Assembly: GCA_009767595.1 (NCBI GenBank)
Contig: VSDK01001771.1
Location: 469,252-533,251 of the forward strand
DNA: 64,000 nucleotides
Direction of reading: 5' to 3'
From: Symbiodinium kawagutii
Lineage: Eukaryota > Sar > Dinophyceae > Suessiales > Symbiodiniaceae
Shown one piece after another: positions 43,246-56,078 of the stretch. The position numbers and the translations under genes were made by a program. The stretch's first letter is position 1; the number at the start of each line of letters is the position of its first letter. The notes under the pieces were generated by a model, which saw nothing but the letters and a program-made list of their open reading frames with translations, did no database searches and had not been told where the DNA came from.

Positions 43246-43329
43246 GCTCTGGAATATTCAAGTTCTGACGAAGAAGCGCCACCGGTGCCGAAGGCTGCAG
43301 CCAAGGTTGCAGCCAAGGCTGCAGCAAAG
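43246..43329 (+). CDS. duplicated acidic exon, second copy
   Basis: 253 bp downstream of the first copy. Acceptor TTGCCAATGTCCAG. 28 codons: ALEYSSSDEEAPPVPKAAAK then VAAKAAAK, ending AAG|GCGGGCC. The two copies share a border pattern distinct from the 31.9-39.5 kb array. Confidence 0.5.
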
Positions 43330-43961
43330 GCGGGCCGTGGCGAATTTTGTCCAATGGCAGGTTTCCCCTGCTTCAATGGTTCCTTTTTCTTGCAGATTGT
43401 TGATTGCTGATCATATGCCTTTGAAACTGTTTGTTGAACGTCTTGTGTCGGTTTGTGTCGCTCTACGCTTCTGTTCCCATTGCATCCTTCTCTGCGCATC
43501 TCTGCGCTACGTTTCTTATCGTTTCATTGCTTTTGCAACTGTTCATATTTACTTTGCCTTCTCTACTCTACTTTTTTGTTTTCTGCTCTGATTTGATCCT
43601 CTCTTCTTTTCTCTTCTCTCCTTTACTTTTCTCTTTCCTCCTCTCCCCTTGGTCACTAAATTTGCATCTTCCTTTCTTGGTTTTGTTTTATTTTTTCTCC
43701 GTTCCGAATGTATTGTCTTGCAGTATCTTTGTCCTATGTTTTTGTTTTAGCATCTGAACGTACAAGAACTTTGAGCAAGGATTTGCTGTTTACTGACCAT
43801 TCGGAACAACATTTCAATACATTTCAAACAAACAATAATTTGAATCATTTTTACCTGCTTGTTATTGCTTGTTTCATCTTGATTTCACCTTGGTTTCATT
43901 TCTTTTCTAGTTTCTCGCGGTTCCAAGCAGTGTGTTTCCATGGGAAGTTCAAGCAACTCAG

Positions 43962-44037
43962 GGGGGAGACGAGTCAAGTTCAGACGAAGAGCCACCTCTA
44001 CCAGCGCCGAAAGCAGCTCCCGCGGCACCCGCAGCGT
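43962..44037 (+). CDS. acidic exon of the Nopp140-like gene
   Basis: After GCAACTCAG the frame reads GGDESSSDEEPPLPAPKAAP then AAPAAS. The 3' end is uncertain (several phase-0 GC donors); the frame is open to TAG near 44114. Confidence 0.45.
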
Positions 44038-44258
44038 CTTGGCTGCGCTTCCCAGCTGAAAGGGGTGACGACGTAGTGAACTGCGATCGCTTCAAAGGTG
44101 TACTTTTTCACTAGGTTTCACATGATTTCACTGGCTCTGCGTATCCAAAACATGCATTGATTTTGAAGTGCCAAAATAACGACCTTAATGTTTCCATCGC
44201 TGGCATTTAAGACTGTTGGCTGTCATCACGCTGCTGTAAGCATCCAGAGCTATTTGAG

Positions 44259-44482
44259 AGAAGAAACAAGTGCAAGACATTTCTCAAATGTGGGGTGAGG
44301 CTGAAGACCGCAGGGAGCCGGATGCTGCTCGAAAGGCTACGCCAGTGCCTCCGGTCGAGGATATGGATGTGGAGGACGACGATGACGACGAAGATGAGCC
44401 GAGGTACAGGACGGCCTCTTGCCAACGTGCGCGGATTTCTCCTGAGAAGCGGAATGCTGAGGCGCGGCCAACAGACAGCTAG
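44259..44482 (+). CDS. probable last exon of the Nopp140-like gene
   Basis: From an acceptor-like TATTTGAGAG the frame reads DISQMWGEAEDRREPDAARK, then ATPVPPVEDMDVEDDDDDED, then RARISPEKRNAEARPTDS and TAG. The ARKATPVPP wording recalls the array exons (KATPVPLTARK). A GT inside (CCGAG|GTACAGG) could split it. The conserved C-terminal SRP40/Nopp140 domain was not seen, so homology is by composition only. Confidence 0.5.
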
Positions 44483-47400
44483 GGCAAACCATCTTGAATG
44501 TTGGCGACACTGTCATGTTTGCGCACACATGGGGAAAGATCACATCATAAATCATGTCGTTATGAATTGTACTCTTCTCGAGGGACCCTAAGATTTTTTG
44601 AGGTTCAGGTTGGGGAGATTGCGCTTTGCAAAGACGGACATTGAAACATGATTGATCAGCATCCAGATGAAATTTAGCCAAGTCAATGATAACGTTGGTG
44701 AGCAAGATCCTCCACCGGCATTTTTAATGTTGAAGCTTCAACTGCACACTACCAGCTCAGCACCCCCATTGTTCGAGCGGATTGTGCCCACCATTTTCTG
44801 AATGCTGAAAGCGCTTCCCATTGTGTCCAAAACACCGCAAATTACCCGACAATATCCAGCAATCTGTTTCCCTGTTTGTCTCTCTTTGGAAGAGCACCTT
44901 GCCCTGACAATCAACAGTCTACCTTCCATTTATGATCTCTATATATAACATATATTTATATATTATATATATATATATATATTTTTGAATATAGAAAATT
45001 GAATCTATCTACTATCAATGGGACTTTTTCCGGGGCCAATAAATCAGCACTAGCCCTTGATCTGTTCAAGGTAAATTTTTACATGGATGTACATGTGTGT
45101 ATTTAGAGGTGATCGGCCTTTTGATACATTTTGTTTTTGGACATGGATGCATAGACATATTTTACGCTGGCCTACATGCCGTCATACAATGCCTGCTTGC
45201 AATACATGTTTGCATAGGTACACGTTTGTATATGAATTATGTTATCAAGACAAATAGTTATTTATATTGATTTACATTTGCAAAGATACATATGCAGGTA
45301 CAGAATATCCAGATAGTATATACCGTACATTTACTCTGATCAATCTTTACGTGAATATGTTTACGATGTTGCGTGTATACTGTATACATGTTTTTCCATT
45401 TATGTAGGGAATGCAACCTAGCGTCATGTGATGTAATGTAATATCAAGTAACGTAACACAATGTAATGTAACGTAACACCATGTAATGTAACGTAACCCC
45501 ATGCAATGTAATGAGATGTAAAGTAGTGAAATGAAGTGCATGTCCTTGCGTATGTATCTATGTATTGTATGGATAGATAATTGTACGGATGGATGGATGG
45601 ATGGATGGATGGATGGATGGATGGATGGATGGATGGATGGATGGATGGATGGATGGATGGATGGATGGATGCATGGATGCATGGATGCATGGATGTCATA
45701 GGTACGTATGTATGTATGCATCACAGTGAGCATTGTTCTTGACTGGCCTGCTAGACCGAAAAAAAGCATTGTGACCCCAAACGTATCAGTGACTTCAGCT
45801 GATTAGCAACCCCAGCCATGCAGCTGCCAGGTACAGGCTTTGAAAGTTGACAACCAGAACCTCAGGCGGAAAAGAGATGGAAGAGATGGGGCTGAACTGT
45901 CCATCAATCCATTCACACAAGAATTGGTGATTTCCCTAGTTACCAAACCTGATCAAATGGAATTGTTCTTGTGTTATTGTCATTTAAGGACATAATGCCC
46001 CCTTGATGCACAGATGCAGTAAATTGCCAGTGGCCAGTGTTCTAGACTCCGCAAGCATCCGGAAGACACAACTCGAGTAAGATTCCGCCAGATGTGAGTG
46101 CAGGTGTTGAATGATCCGGTGGGTTCTTCTTGTTATTATTGTTGTTGCTGCTGTTGTCGTAGTTGTTGTTAAATAAAAAACATGCGAGGCGGGGCCCCTA
46201 CTTATACCGTGGGTTAACAAACCGTTTTTTTTATAGGTCTCCCTACACATACCTACCAAAACAGGTAGTTACCCTAGTTATGTTCACCAACTTAGCCAAC
46301 ATTTGAGGGGCCCTGCCTTGTAAGTAGAAATTGCCAAGACAGAGCTTGCTCAAAGCTTGGGCCCGCTTACTTTGTCCAGACTGAACAGGGAAGTCGCTTG
46401 GTGTCTTATGGCAATCATGGTAACAGATTTTCCGATTTTCCTATGGCAACCTTCAAGAACTTGTTGTTTGAAGTTTCAGACTTCAAACCTGTCATTGAAT
46501 GTTTTCCAGGCCAGTCGACAGTGGGCTACCTCCAGAGCCGAAAGCAGAGGAGAAGGCGAGGAACCCATGGGCACCCTGTTGTCAGTGAGTCCTAACATGC
46601 GCGTGGTTTGTAGTCCAGCTTAAGAATCTACAAAGTTTTGAGCAGGATTTGAGGACATGCCATTTCAGCGTTTCGTTGGCTATTTGGGTCGGTGACATTG
46701 GGTGGTGTGGAGCAAAAAGTGCCAACTAGCATGGTTCTATAGGTTCTATGTGCAAAAGCTTTTGAAATGGTTTTATGGTGGCCATTGTTCACCAAAACTT
46801 TCAGCTGTTCGGCAACTGATGTATTTGGTCGTGCTGCCCTTGACTCAAAAACATCAAACCAACCACTAGTTTTCTGATGAAGGGGGTTTTCCACTGCTGA
46901 TCCAACTAATATATCAGCTAATGACTGTTTCGACATCATACATCAGACACCATCCGACCAATCAATCCCTATGGTTGTGTCAACGACTTGCTGGATCACG
47001 GCGCTTTTGCCTCGCAGGCTTTGTCCACAGGTGGTTTCAAATTGTGTTTTATTTTTTTTCTGTTTCGCAATCAACTGACTTTGGTTAGAAATTTGTTACA
47101 GTAATATACATGTTTTCGGTTTCTTTCGACTTTATATAGTTGATTCCCAAGTGAAACATCAAAAAATACCTGGAAACCATTTGGTTAGTAGCGTACGGAG
47201 GAAATAGTTTCGAATGTTCAAACATGTTTTCAATTTCGGTAGTATTTTGGGATGGTTGGTTGATTCACAAGCGTAGGGATGGTGAAATTCAGCGCCAGCC
47301 ATGAAACTTGTGTCATGACTTGAGGGCGGGACAGAGGTATTATTTGATTTTGTTTCCTCGGAATTGTGTATGAAGTATAGAAGGGATCAATTCGGTATGC

Positions 47401-47738
47401 CAAATCTGTTTGATCAAAATCCATTGTATGAAGTGTATTTGATGTTTTGAGTATGTTTGAATTCTTTGTTCCTTTCGGCTTCCACACACACAAAGTTTCT
47501 CCGGCAGGAGTTCACTGCTCCCAAAGATTCCAATTTGTCATCCTTCTTGAGCATGTCTGGGAGTATTGAATTTTCAGTTGGGACTTGTTTCCAAACATAG
47601 CCTCTATATGTTGCACGCCTTCACCTAAGCCACAGCTCCTTCGAAACCCAATGTTTGAACCGTGAAAGTTGATGGAATCCCATGATTGAGCCATGTTGAA
47701 CCATAAAATGTGATGGAATCCCCCAATGGTTTAGGAAC
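44483..47738. other. region without a supported gene
   Basis: It contains (TA)n at about 44940-44985 and the GGAT microsatellite at 45588. Several open frames occur but none has a convincing exon structure. Confidence 0.35.
45588..45680 (+). repeat. GGAT tetranucleotide microsatellite
   Basis: About 21 copies of GGAT ending in GCATGGAT variants. Ser/Ile/His/Pro frames on the minus strand are repeat artefacts. Confidence 0.95.
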
Positions 47739-47865
47739 CTTGGCCACGGATTCGCGGATTCGATTCCCTTCAGCGCTCAAGCCCGAGGCCCGTGGCATTG
47801 TGGAAGATTTGAATGTGGCCAGGCGCTGGTTCCTTGGAGGCACTGGCTGAGGGTCGATGTCCAAT
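47739..47865 (-). CDS. candidate exon, unrecognised
   Basis: Acceptor GGGGAGCAGGTCGCAG; donor GCCAAG|GTTCCTAAA. It reads LDIDPQPVPPRNQRLATFKS then STMPRASGLSAEGNRIRESV and AK. Good composition and both splice motifs; no family. Confidence 0.45.
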
Positions 47866-48107
47866 CTGCGACCTGCTCCCCGGTCAGGGAGATGAGTTCA
47901 CAAGCACACGTGCCATCCCTAAGCGACTTACAACCGCTGGTAGATCCAGAAGCTAAACCACCGGGCTTAGCAAGATATAGTGCGCTAATTCAGCTGCAAA
48001 AAACTCTCCGGTTGGCTCTGGTAGACCGCACTCCTGGGTTTTGAATGCATTTCAAATGCACAATTGACCAGCCATGAGAAAATGGCTATCCGAGCTTCTG
48101 CCCTCAG

Positions 48108-48299
48108 CTGATAGGTGCACGAGTGAATGACCGTGCACCGCTAAGGTTCATGAATGATTTGCTGGACGAAAGTTCCTACAAGACCATCGTCAATAAGCTC
48201 ACGCAGCAGCTGATGAAAGTGTACGATGTGGACAACGTGAAAGCTGCCAGAGAGTTCGAGAAAAAAATGGGAAATCATTGTTGCTGGGGCAGTCAGTGA
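48108..48299 (+). CDS. candidate exon (helical, charged)
   Basis: Acceptor CGAGCTTCTGCCCTCAG. It reads LIGARVNDRAPLRFMNDLLD, then ESSYKTIVNKLTQQLMKVYD, then VDNVKAAREFEKKMG, ending at TGA 48297-48299 or an earlier GT. Strongly protein-like. Function unknown. Confidence 0.5.
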   Translation: MIGARVNDRAPLRFMNDLLDESSYKTIVNKLTQQLMKVYDVDNVKAAREFEKKMGNHCCWGSQ

Positions 48300-48699
48300 C
48301 CAGGCTGGAAAATGCTTCGATCGTAGCTAGAACAGAAAGAGCAAACCACCACAAGCGCTCAGTCAATAACTGTCGTCATGTTACTGGTCCTGGTGCGGAC
48401 AGTGCCATGGCAACCAACATCAAGGAATCAATCCCGTGCAGTTTTTTTAATGGCAGCCAGCCTAAAACAAATTCGGTATCAAGGAACGCTTTTAGACCTG
48501 ATCAATTATAAAATGGTTACTCTCACCTCTCTGGCACCGGCTAGCTGTGATCACTTAAAATGGATTCTACCATGTTTGGCATAGGGATGGCAGTGATGCC
48601 AACCATCCACTGGAGAACCATCAGCTACATATGGTTCACCATGTCATCTCCTAATATCCAACCATCCACCGGTCGAACTCCATCCATGTCTTCCCTGAG

Positions 48700-48776
48700 G
48701 AGTACAACGAGTTGGCAGGCGCTGTGGCAGCCTTGAGGGCTAAGAACAAGGCGAAGGCCATGGGGTTTCAGACGCT
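48700..48776 (+). CDS. candidate exon with strong donor
   Basis: Acceptor CATGTCTTCCCTGAG then GAG. It reads EYNELAGAVAALRAKNKAKA then MGFQT, ending CGCT|GTAAGG. If not spliced, the next codons are CTG then TAA. Likely in the same gene as the exon at 48108. Confidence 0.5.
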
Positions 48777-48830
48777 GTAAGGTGTTCAGAATCGCCAACC
48801 GTTTGCGGCGGCTGTGAAAGGTGGTACCTG

Positions 48831-48944
48831 GTAGATTTGGTTGTGGTTTCAAACATGTTTTTTGTTTTTTTTCTACCGGCAGTATTTTTTTAACAAATAG
48901 TTGGTTGACTAATTTTTTTCATAGGGTTTCAAACCACCAACCAG
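48831..48944 (+). mobile_element. family B element, copy B5, probable intron
   Basis: 114 bp (GTAGATTTGGTTGTGG to CCACCAACCAG). The upstream frame (QPFAAAVKGGT) joins across a GT-AG removal to CSGIPKAFQEFPVLGGEGTF and then FWGQETYP, TGA. The upstream piece is short and has a TAA at its 5' side, so the evidence is moderate. Target duplication is decayed (TAGATT/TAGTGG). Confidence 0.6.
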
Positions 48945-49030
48945 TAGTGGTATCCCGAAAGCGTTCCAAGAGTTTCCAGTCTTGGGTGGCGAAGGAACAT
49001 TTTTTTGGGGGCAGGAGACCTACCCATGAT
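48945..49030 (+). CDS. candidate exon after copy B5
   Basis: In the frame given by GT-AG removal of the element it reads SGIPKAFQEFPVLGGEGTFF then WGQETYP and TGA. A second open frame (SRKRSKSFQSWVAKEHFFGG) covers the same bases, so the frame is not certain. Confidence 0.4.
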
Positions 49031-49089
49031 TTGTTTCATTGTGCTGTAACACCGCCGGCATTCGAAAGCTGTTTTCCGTTCTAAGCATT

Positions 49090-52000
49090 GACATGCTAGG
49101 GGTGGTCACTTTGTACCAGTTGATGTGTGGCCCATCCCACTGCTTGCAATGCATAGTGTCCTGGTTTCATCTCAATTGCACCGTCTATTATCAACAATGA
49201 TGTGAGATCTGTATTTCCACACAACCGTTTTTGATGGTGCATTCCCAGCTCGGAGGTAAACAGAGGGGTAGTTTTTTTTCTGCCGAATCTACGTCAAGTA
49301 AATCCGCTGGGCACCATTTCGGTTCAGAGACGCGCCGCGGGCGCGTGCTTTCGAACACCTTAACGAAGAAAGGTGTTGGAGGTCAGACCGGCCTGGGCTT
49401 GGTAGCCATCATTGATCAACCAAAAGGGGATCAATAATTGAAGACTACCATTTCAGCCATCAATCATTGATAATAGAAAGGTGTTGTTTATTATTAGTGA
49501 TTCAAGCAGATTGTTGAGGGACATGTTTTTTTCCATTTTAACCCTTGAAACGGGTTGTTTTGTGGAGAAGACTATTGATATGTGGAGACCCTCACGTGGC
49601 AGGTGGGAAATGAACCTCTTTCTGTCAGGTCATCACTTGTGAAGCTTAGAATGCCATTCAGCATGAATTACAGCTTTGTATCCAATGAATTGTCGAGAAT
49701 CCGAGAACTCTTTGTTTGTCCGTGCCAGTTGGCTTTAAGTTTCAATGATGGTAAACCCTTATGACGCGGTATATAATATATGAACCATGATATCATGGTT
49801 GGGACCTAGAATTTCACACAGAAGCGACAGAAGTGATAAGGTTTGGCACGTGATTTTGACCAAAAATGGTGTGTGTGTCACCCTCCAAGGCATTGTGTGC
49901 TGAGTGAACACAGCTTGGGATGATGGTTGTGGGTGGCAGGTGACGATGGGCGCCATGCGAATTGCGCTCCTCGCACTTCTGGTTGGGGCCTTGGTCGCGT
50001 GGTGAGCCGTTCGGACTCTACTGTTGCAACATGGCATGTTGACCTGGCTGGCTGGAAGCCAGCAATTTGGGCTCTGCCGATTGCCCATTGCTCTTGACAT
50101 AATCAATTTGTGTCTCATCCTCGGCAGCAAGTGGCTTCGCTGGGAGAACACGCATGTTTGACTGGTGTTTTGGATGCCTGCACTCTGTTGACACAAGCAT
50201 TGTATACCAGATCAAGTCCAACTGGAATTGGTCGAGACCGCCTGGCGTTCTTGGAAGTGCATTGGTTGTTGCCAATTGCATTCGTGGATATTAACTTTGG
50301 TGCTTGATTATGCGTGTTTATGGTATTTTTCAGATTTGATATCTACAGATAGATTAGACATTCAAGGATGGATGTTCCTTTGATCATCTTACATAGTTCT
50401 TGGCTGCGCCAGGCCACCTTCCAAACTTCTTCAGCCACCAGTCATCGACACCAAGCGAAGTTCTTGGTTGGACCTCAGACCGTCGATCTGTGAATTGATT
50501 TCAGCAGTTTCAAAGATGGAGATGATGTTTCTGAAAATAGGGATCAAACAAAGGGTTGGCTTCTAAGTGTGAATGCTTAATCAACTGGATGGTAACTGGC
50601 GGTACCAGTATTGTTAAGAAACATTCATGTGATGATACACGGCGCACAGCTCAGAAAACTGCCTCATGGGATGTTTAATTAACCAGTGAAGCTCAGTGAA
50701 GATGGTTCTTGCATTTTGTCTTGCGGGAGAGATTGTGGAGAACTTTTAACAATGATGTTTTCATGTCCCGTGCAACCTGATCAAGGCAAGAGAACCTACT
50801 GTCAAGGTCAAAGCGTGCTGGGGTCATGGTCGGATTTCACACGCAGTGATGTTTTAAACCGCAACTCTTCTGTTCAAAAGATGGTCTTGAAGTACACAAC
50901 ATGAAGAAGGTAGGGCAAATGATTGCCTATCATCAGGGTTCGGATGCATTCTGAACCTATACAACTAGTTTTTTTGGAGGCCCCAGCCAGGGCCTGCGTG
51001 TCCGCAGTAGGATCAATCCAAGTCAGCAAAGTGGTGAAGGTCTTTGAGGTCGGTTGGCCGCCTTAACCAGGCTGAACTCCTCCCTGTCAGGTGATTGATT
51101 CTGGTGCAGTCCCACTGGCGAACGAGCAAAGGCGAGTCCTGCATTTGCGAACTTTCGATTGTGTTTGGCTGAATTTCCAGAGTTCAGCTTCCAAGTCAGC
51201 TTGCCTGCCATGCATAGTTCCACACGTGCGTGATCGAGTATGTCCGTTTCAGAATCGTTCATGCATGACATCCTGTGATACGTGGGACAGAAGCACGAAG
51301 AAATGACACATCCTCCTAATTTGCGCCACAGTGAAATGAATATAATGCAAGGCACAAAAGCACACAAGAACTATGATTGGCCTCAGTTTCAAAGCACTCC
51401 ACTGCGATGTTTAGAGTGTTCCAAAAAAGACAACAGAACTATGGATGGTTGGTCGTTGATTGATATCACACCTTTAAAACCTTGTATTAGAGCTCTTGTT
51501 TAGCGTCATGAAGCAACAATCCAATTTGGGTGGTACAAGGTGGCGCCCCAACCGTGATAAGTTGGTTCATAAACAATTAAACAAAAAACACATTTAACTG
51601 ACTATAGCTACCCTAAGTGGTAGTTACCCTGGTTACAAGCTAACTTGGCTAGCTAGGAGGCCCCGGTCCCTAGATGTCGCCCCCCGTGTCACTTGACTTT
51701 CTCTGCTTCGCCCAAGGAGTGAGTCAGTGGTGAGAATCACCGATGTCTCTGTGCAGAAGGTGGACGCTGAGACGCCACAGGTGGGGATGATTTCCCATGG
51801 ATTGATCCGTGGTGCAACGGGTGTCGTTTCCCTGGGAAACAACAACGGTCATGCGCCCTCAAGGCACCTGATAGCTTGTGTAAGAACTGGTAGAGTGGTG
51901 AAGCCTTCTGACTGCACCAGGGTGGTTGTACAAATTGGCTGGGGATCATGTGATGATTAGGCAAGCAGTAGAGATGGGAAAAAACCTGTCATCATTGCTC

Positions 52001-53487
52001 AATCATTCAATTTTGAATGCTGGTGCCCTTCTCATTATCCGATTGATTCAAATTCTTTGGCTTCATGGGCATTGGTAGATATGGGTAATCACTACAGGTC
52101 CGGTTGACTCTCTTGACTCATGCTGTCCAGAAACAAAATGATGTGGGAATGCCACAGAGGTGTTCCCCTGATGAAAGTGGTGCCCAGGCATTGGGCCTTT
52201 GATCTTAAAGTTTCTACCCTATCACTCATTTGGTGTCATCATCGAGTATTTGAACCATTCGGGAGCAAGTCAAGACAATGACCAGCGGATGATCTGAATG
52301 CAGAATGATTTTGCCTGTGGGTTGAGACCGAAATGACTTGTTTAAATAGCTGCGAGCATTTTCCTGTTTTCCCGGGGTAATAGTTGGAAGCAATCTTAAT
52401 GCAGCACAGAGGGGAACTCTTTGTGGTTGCACAGAGTCATGCAAGGCAAATGGTCCAGCTGAGCCTCTTGAGGCTGATACTTTGATTTGATTTGCAATGG
52501 CCAATGCGTTTGTGCATCAAAAGATCAAACCATCTTAGAGTAGGATTTACTGTCAAGCCATTGCGAAGGATACAAATTTGTGTGAAGAGGTGTGTAGAGC
52601 ACTGCGCCAAACAGCATCAAGAAAGCTGTCGCATGGCAGGAGCAGGACGAGATCAAGATCGAAGTGGTGTTTTGGCCAAGAGCTTTTGTCGCCACTGAAC
52701 CATACCTGCTTGGTAATAGTTGGTGAATAGTTGGCCCGGGTTGGTCCATTAAGCTGGTTTGGTCTATGGACATTGGATCAACCATTTGCCCTTGAGATAG
52801 AAATGGATGGTGAATCCCTGGCTGGTTTGCAAAGGTACCACTCCCTAAATACTTGGCCATGGTTACTTCTGGGAAGGCCACCCATGGCACTTTGCATGCT
52901 CCGCTGAGGCACAAGGTTTTGGACCGATTGGGACTCCACCATGCCATGAGCACACAGAAATTGTGTGTGTGTGTGTGTCGCACACTTACACCCTGCTAAT
53001 TACAAATGAGCTCCATAATTCCCGTATATTCTCGTAATCATGGGTAGTATTCGGAGGGTCGTAGGACTTGGAAATTGAGTTAATGCACAAAAATCGACAA
53101 TGCACGCACCAAAATACGATAGTCTACCAAGCCTGAAACAAGATGTGTAATACACTCACAAAAATTCAGTGACCCTAAGTCAAAGATATTTATATTGACG
53201 GTCGCTCATACACACATGCCCTGGCCATGTGCAACACATCACATCATGGAAACAAAGCCTTTGACGCGCATTGCATAGTCAACAGCTTTTGTTGGTTCTC
53301 GACTGCTTGTTTTTGCCTTCTAGATTTGTTTGGTATTTGTCACAAATAATTCTAACATATGGAATATAGTATATAGCCCGTATATCCCTATATAATGTAT
53401 ATATATATATATATTTATATATGCACATATTTGATTATTTTGATTATCTACATCCACATCGCATATCTATATCCAATCTATCTATAT
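49090..53487. other. region without a supported gene
   Basis: About 4.4 kb with many short open frames on both strands, one decayed family A element (50.5 kb), a (TG)n run at 52960-52976 and an AT-rich stretch at 53340-53430. I could not assign exons with confidence. Confidence 0.3.
50525..50626 (+). mobile_element. family A element, decayed copy A11
   Basis: Recognisable ends TGTTTCTGAAAATAGGGATC and GTTAAGAAACATTCATG with AACTGGATGGTAACTGGCGG inside. Confidence 0.5.
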
Positions 53488-53657
53488 TTATCTATGGATA
53501 CCACATACCAACCATGCTTGGAATCCAGCGCAGCATTTCTTGGTGCAGCTCCTCCTTGGTGCTGAGATTGGCATGGACACCAAGATGGTGATTCCAGGCA
53601 GCGCACCTCCGACTCTTGGCTGTTCGGGGGATCTCCAAGCCATGGAGATATGGCATG
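53488..53657 (-). CDS. candidate exon downstream of copy A12
   Basis: Two minus frames are open to or through this piece: SCHISMAWRSPEQPRVGGAL (ends at TAA 53488) and HVMPYLHGLEIPRTAKSRRC with VHANLSTKEELHQEMLRWIP. The first becomes continuous with the piece on the other side of the element (ETACNRDVIM) when the element and one duplication are removed. Confidence 0.35.
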
Positions 53658-53662
53658 ACATG

Positions 53663-53806
53663 GTGGTTGCTCAAACCATTGGGAACTCCAGAGAAATAGC
53701 TAGATTGATCACTCCCTTGATCTGGGTTAAGTACTTTAGATGTGTATTGCTATAAATGGTGAATAAACTGGATGACAACTGGAGGTACCCCTATTTGGAG
53801 AAACCC
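53663..53806 (+). mobile_element. family A element, copy A12
   Basis: 144 bp, flanked by exact 5-bp duplications ACATG (53658-53662, 53807-53811). It contains the core TATTGCTATAAATGGTGAAT and GGAGGTACCCCTATTTGGAG. It is longer than the consensus because of extra bases in the left half. Confidence 0.8.
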
Positions 53807-53904
53807 ACATGATGACATCCCGATTGCAAGCAGTTTCTTTCTGTAGGGAACCACAACCAGGGAAAACAAGAATTTGTTGATAGTAGTTTCGGGTGTCATG
53901 TTGG

Positions 53905-54123
<219 letters not shown>

Positions 54124-54439
54124 TGAGAGTCATTCAGCATAGCTTGGTTGATTGGTTGATAGAATGAGTGGCTCGCTTGAAGGAGGTTGTTAAATCTTTT
54201 AGCTGTTGAGAAATCTTGAGGTACACCAGATTCTTCACACAAGGTTGCAGACATTATATGGATTGGGAACATAATCATATAATTCTGTTGTGTTCCAAAA
54301 TACAGAGTGTCAACCAAACATGTGTGCGTGCGTATTCTCATTCTCACATTGCCCTGTGTAGTTGATGGGGGCGTTTGCATGCAGGCATGGATCAATCTGA
54401 CATAGCTGGCTGGAAGAGTCTCGAAGAGATCTACCACTG

Positions 54440-55930
54440 GAATCTTCAGCCAACTATGTTGGAATATCGGATAGATGCTGCATCAACTGCTGCAAGAGCT
54501 CAAGACATTCCGTGACATTCTCTTAAGGGTCGATGCAAATGCATACAAATGCTCGGTATGCATGATTGTCAGCTGAGCTAATGTAATTCCCATTGTATCC
54601 TATTGATAATAGTTATGACATGGTACTACGCCACAATGGTCGTAATTAATCACAATCCATTATGGAAAAACAATGGTATAGCACTACCTAGAATTACTAA
54701 TCATTATATTACACATGGGTTTGTAATCAGCAATGCTTATACATATACCAACTAGCTAACTAACTATGTAACTAAATGATATTTACTAACCAGATATAAT
54801 GATAGCAATACTTATGGTATACTGACCGACTAACCGTGATACATTGCATTGAACTGGTATGGGACATGTGGGCCAATTTCTTTCAGTGCTGGATAAATCA
54901 GTCCCCATGCTTCGCAACCCGGTTGCTCAGGACGATGCCTCCAAATGCAGACGAGGTGCCAATTTGCTGAGCAACGGCATGGAAAGTGAACGTAGGACAA
55001 TGTAAGGAGGTATCCTTGGAGGGTCATACCTCTAGATATCCTTGGAGCAACCTACCACTTGCCATCGCAGAATTTTCCAAGATTTGATAAATGTAGCCTA
55101 GGCATGGCTGGTCATGGCTAGCCTATCTAGTTGGTACACCAGTCTCCCGGATTTTCGGATCGGTCTACTGGGCGAAAGGACTGGCGCCAATCCGTCGGGC
55201 TCGACCGTGTGAGAATCCACACCTGGACCCTCGAGAATGGATGGCATGGCACTATCTACAGGGAGGCACCAACCAAGAAGGCAACAAACACAGGGGATAT
55301 TAAATTTTATTGACATATCAAGATATCTTTGGTATTCCTCTGTAATTTGCCAATAAGGTTATAATTTCACCACGTCTACTTGAACCAACAGCTGGATAGT
55401 TAGAAAGACATAGTACTTATTAGTACATCATTAAAAGGGGGATATAGTTGCGAACATCCCAAGTGCTGTGTATTTTTGGATGTGAAGATAAGGGGATACC
55501 GGATCACGCACGGGTCCACATCGCAGCTCGCGCATGGGTGGAGCCACAATATATAAACGCGCTGAATCCAGACTTTTGAGCAGTACACATCCACATACAA
55601 AGCGGACTACATAGCGAGTGCACATTTACATGTACCTATACGTATAAATGCAATAGGTGAATGTACATGCATAGATACAGACATACATACACATGTACAC
55701 TGAAGACAGAGACATAGGATCATAGATTGGACTTTTTCCAGCTGATATCAACCAACAAGCATGTCTATTTCATGCTCTCAGGTATGCTAGCAGCGCTCCC
55801 AACAGGCCCATGCCAATTCTGAATTGTGATATTTGTTTGCTCCTGTCTCTGGCCTGATACCTGGGGACAGGCAGAGAAAGCTGCTCTGAAGATGTTTGAA
55901 GATATGTTTGAGGCAGACTTGGGGATCTAG
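54440..55930. other. region without a supported gene
   Basis: AT-rich with ACTAACTA patches (54640-54835). A possible short exon at 55871-55930 (AEKAALKMFEDMFEADLG after GGGGACAG) has a TAG at its end and may instead be intron. Confidence 0.3.
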
Positions 55931-55974
55931 GTCGAATTTGAGGCAGACGATTTTGTGTATTCTGAGAAGGCAGA
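55931..55974 (+). CDS. exon immediately 5' of a family B element
   Basis: Acceptor GGGGATCTAG then GTC. It reads VEFEADDFVYSEKAE with the last codon split by the element. It joins the exon at 56079 in phase 2. Confidence 0.6.
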
Positions 55975-56078
55975 GAAACTGGCTGGTGGTTTTACTGACA
56001 TTTTTTATTTTCCCTAGTAAACATTAACACATAGTTGGCTGACTAATATTTTTCGTAGGGATTGAAACCACCAACCAG
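55975..56078 (+). mobile_element. family B element, copy B6, with target duplication: inferred GA-AG intron
   Basis: A 98-bp element (55981-56078) between exact 6-bp duplications GAAACT (55975-55980, 56079-56084). Removing element plus one duplication gives SEKAEKLESELVRR in one frame. The removal that leaves AG at the 3' end begins GAAACTGGCTGG, a GA-AG intron of 104 bp. The 5' site then comes from target DNA and the 3' site from the element end. Confidence 0.8.

Noticed and set aside
45347..45769. Regular GGAT spacing considered as a CRISPR-like array
   Set aside because: No spacers; a pure tetranucleotide microsatellite.
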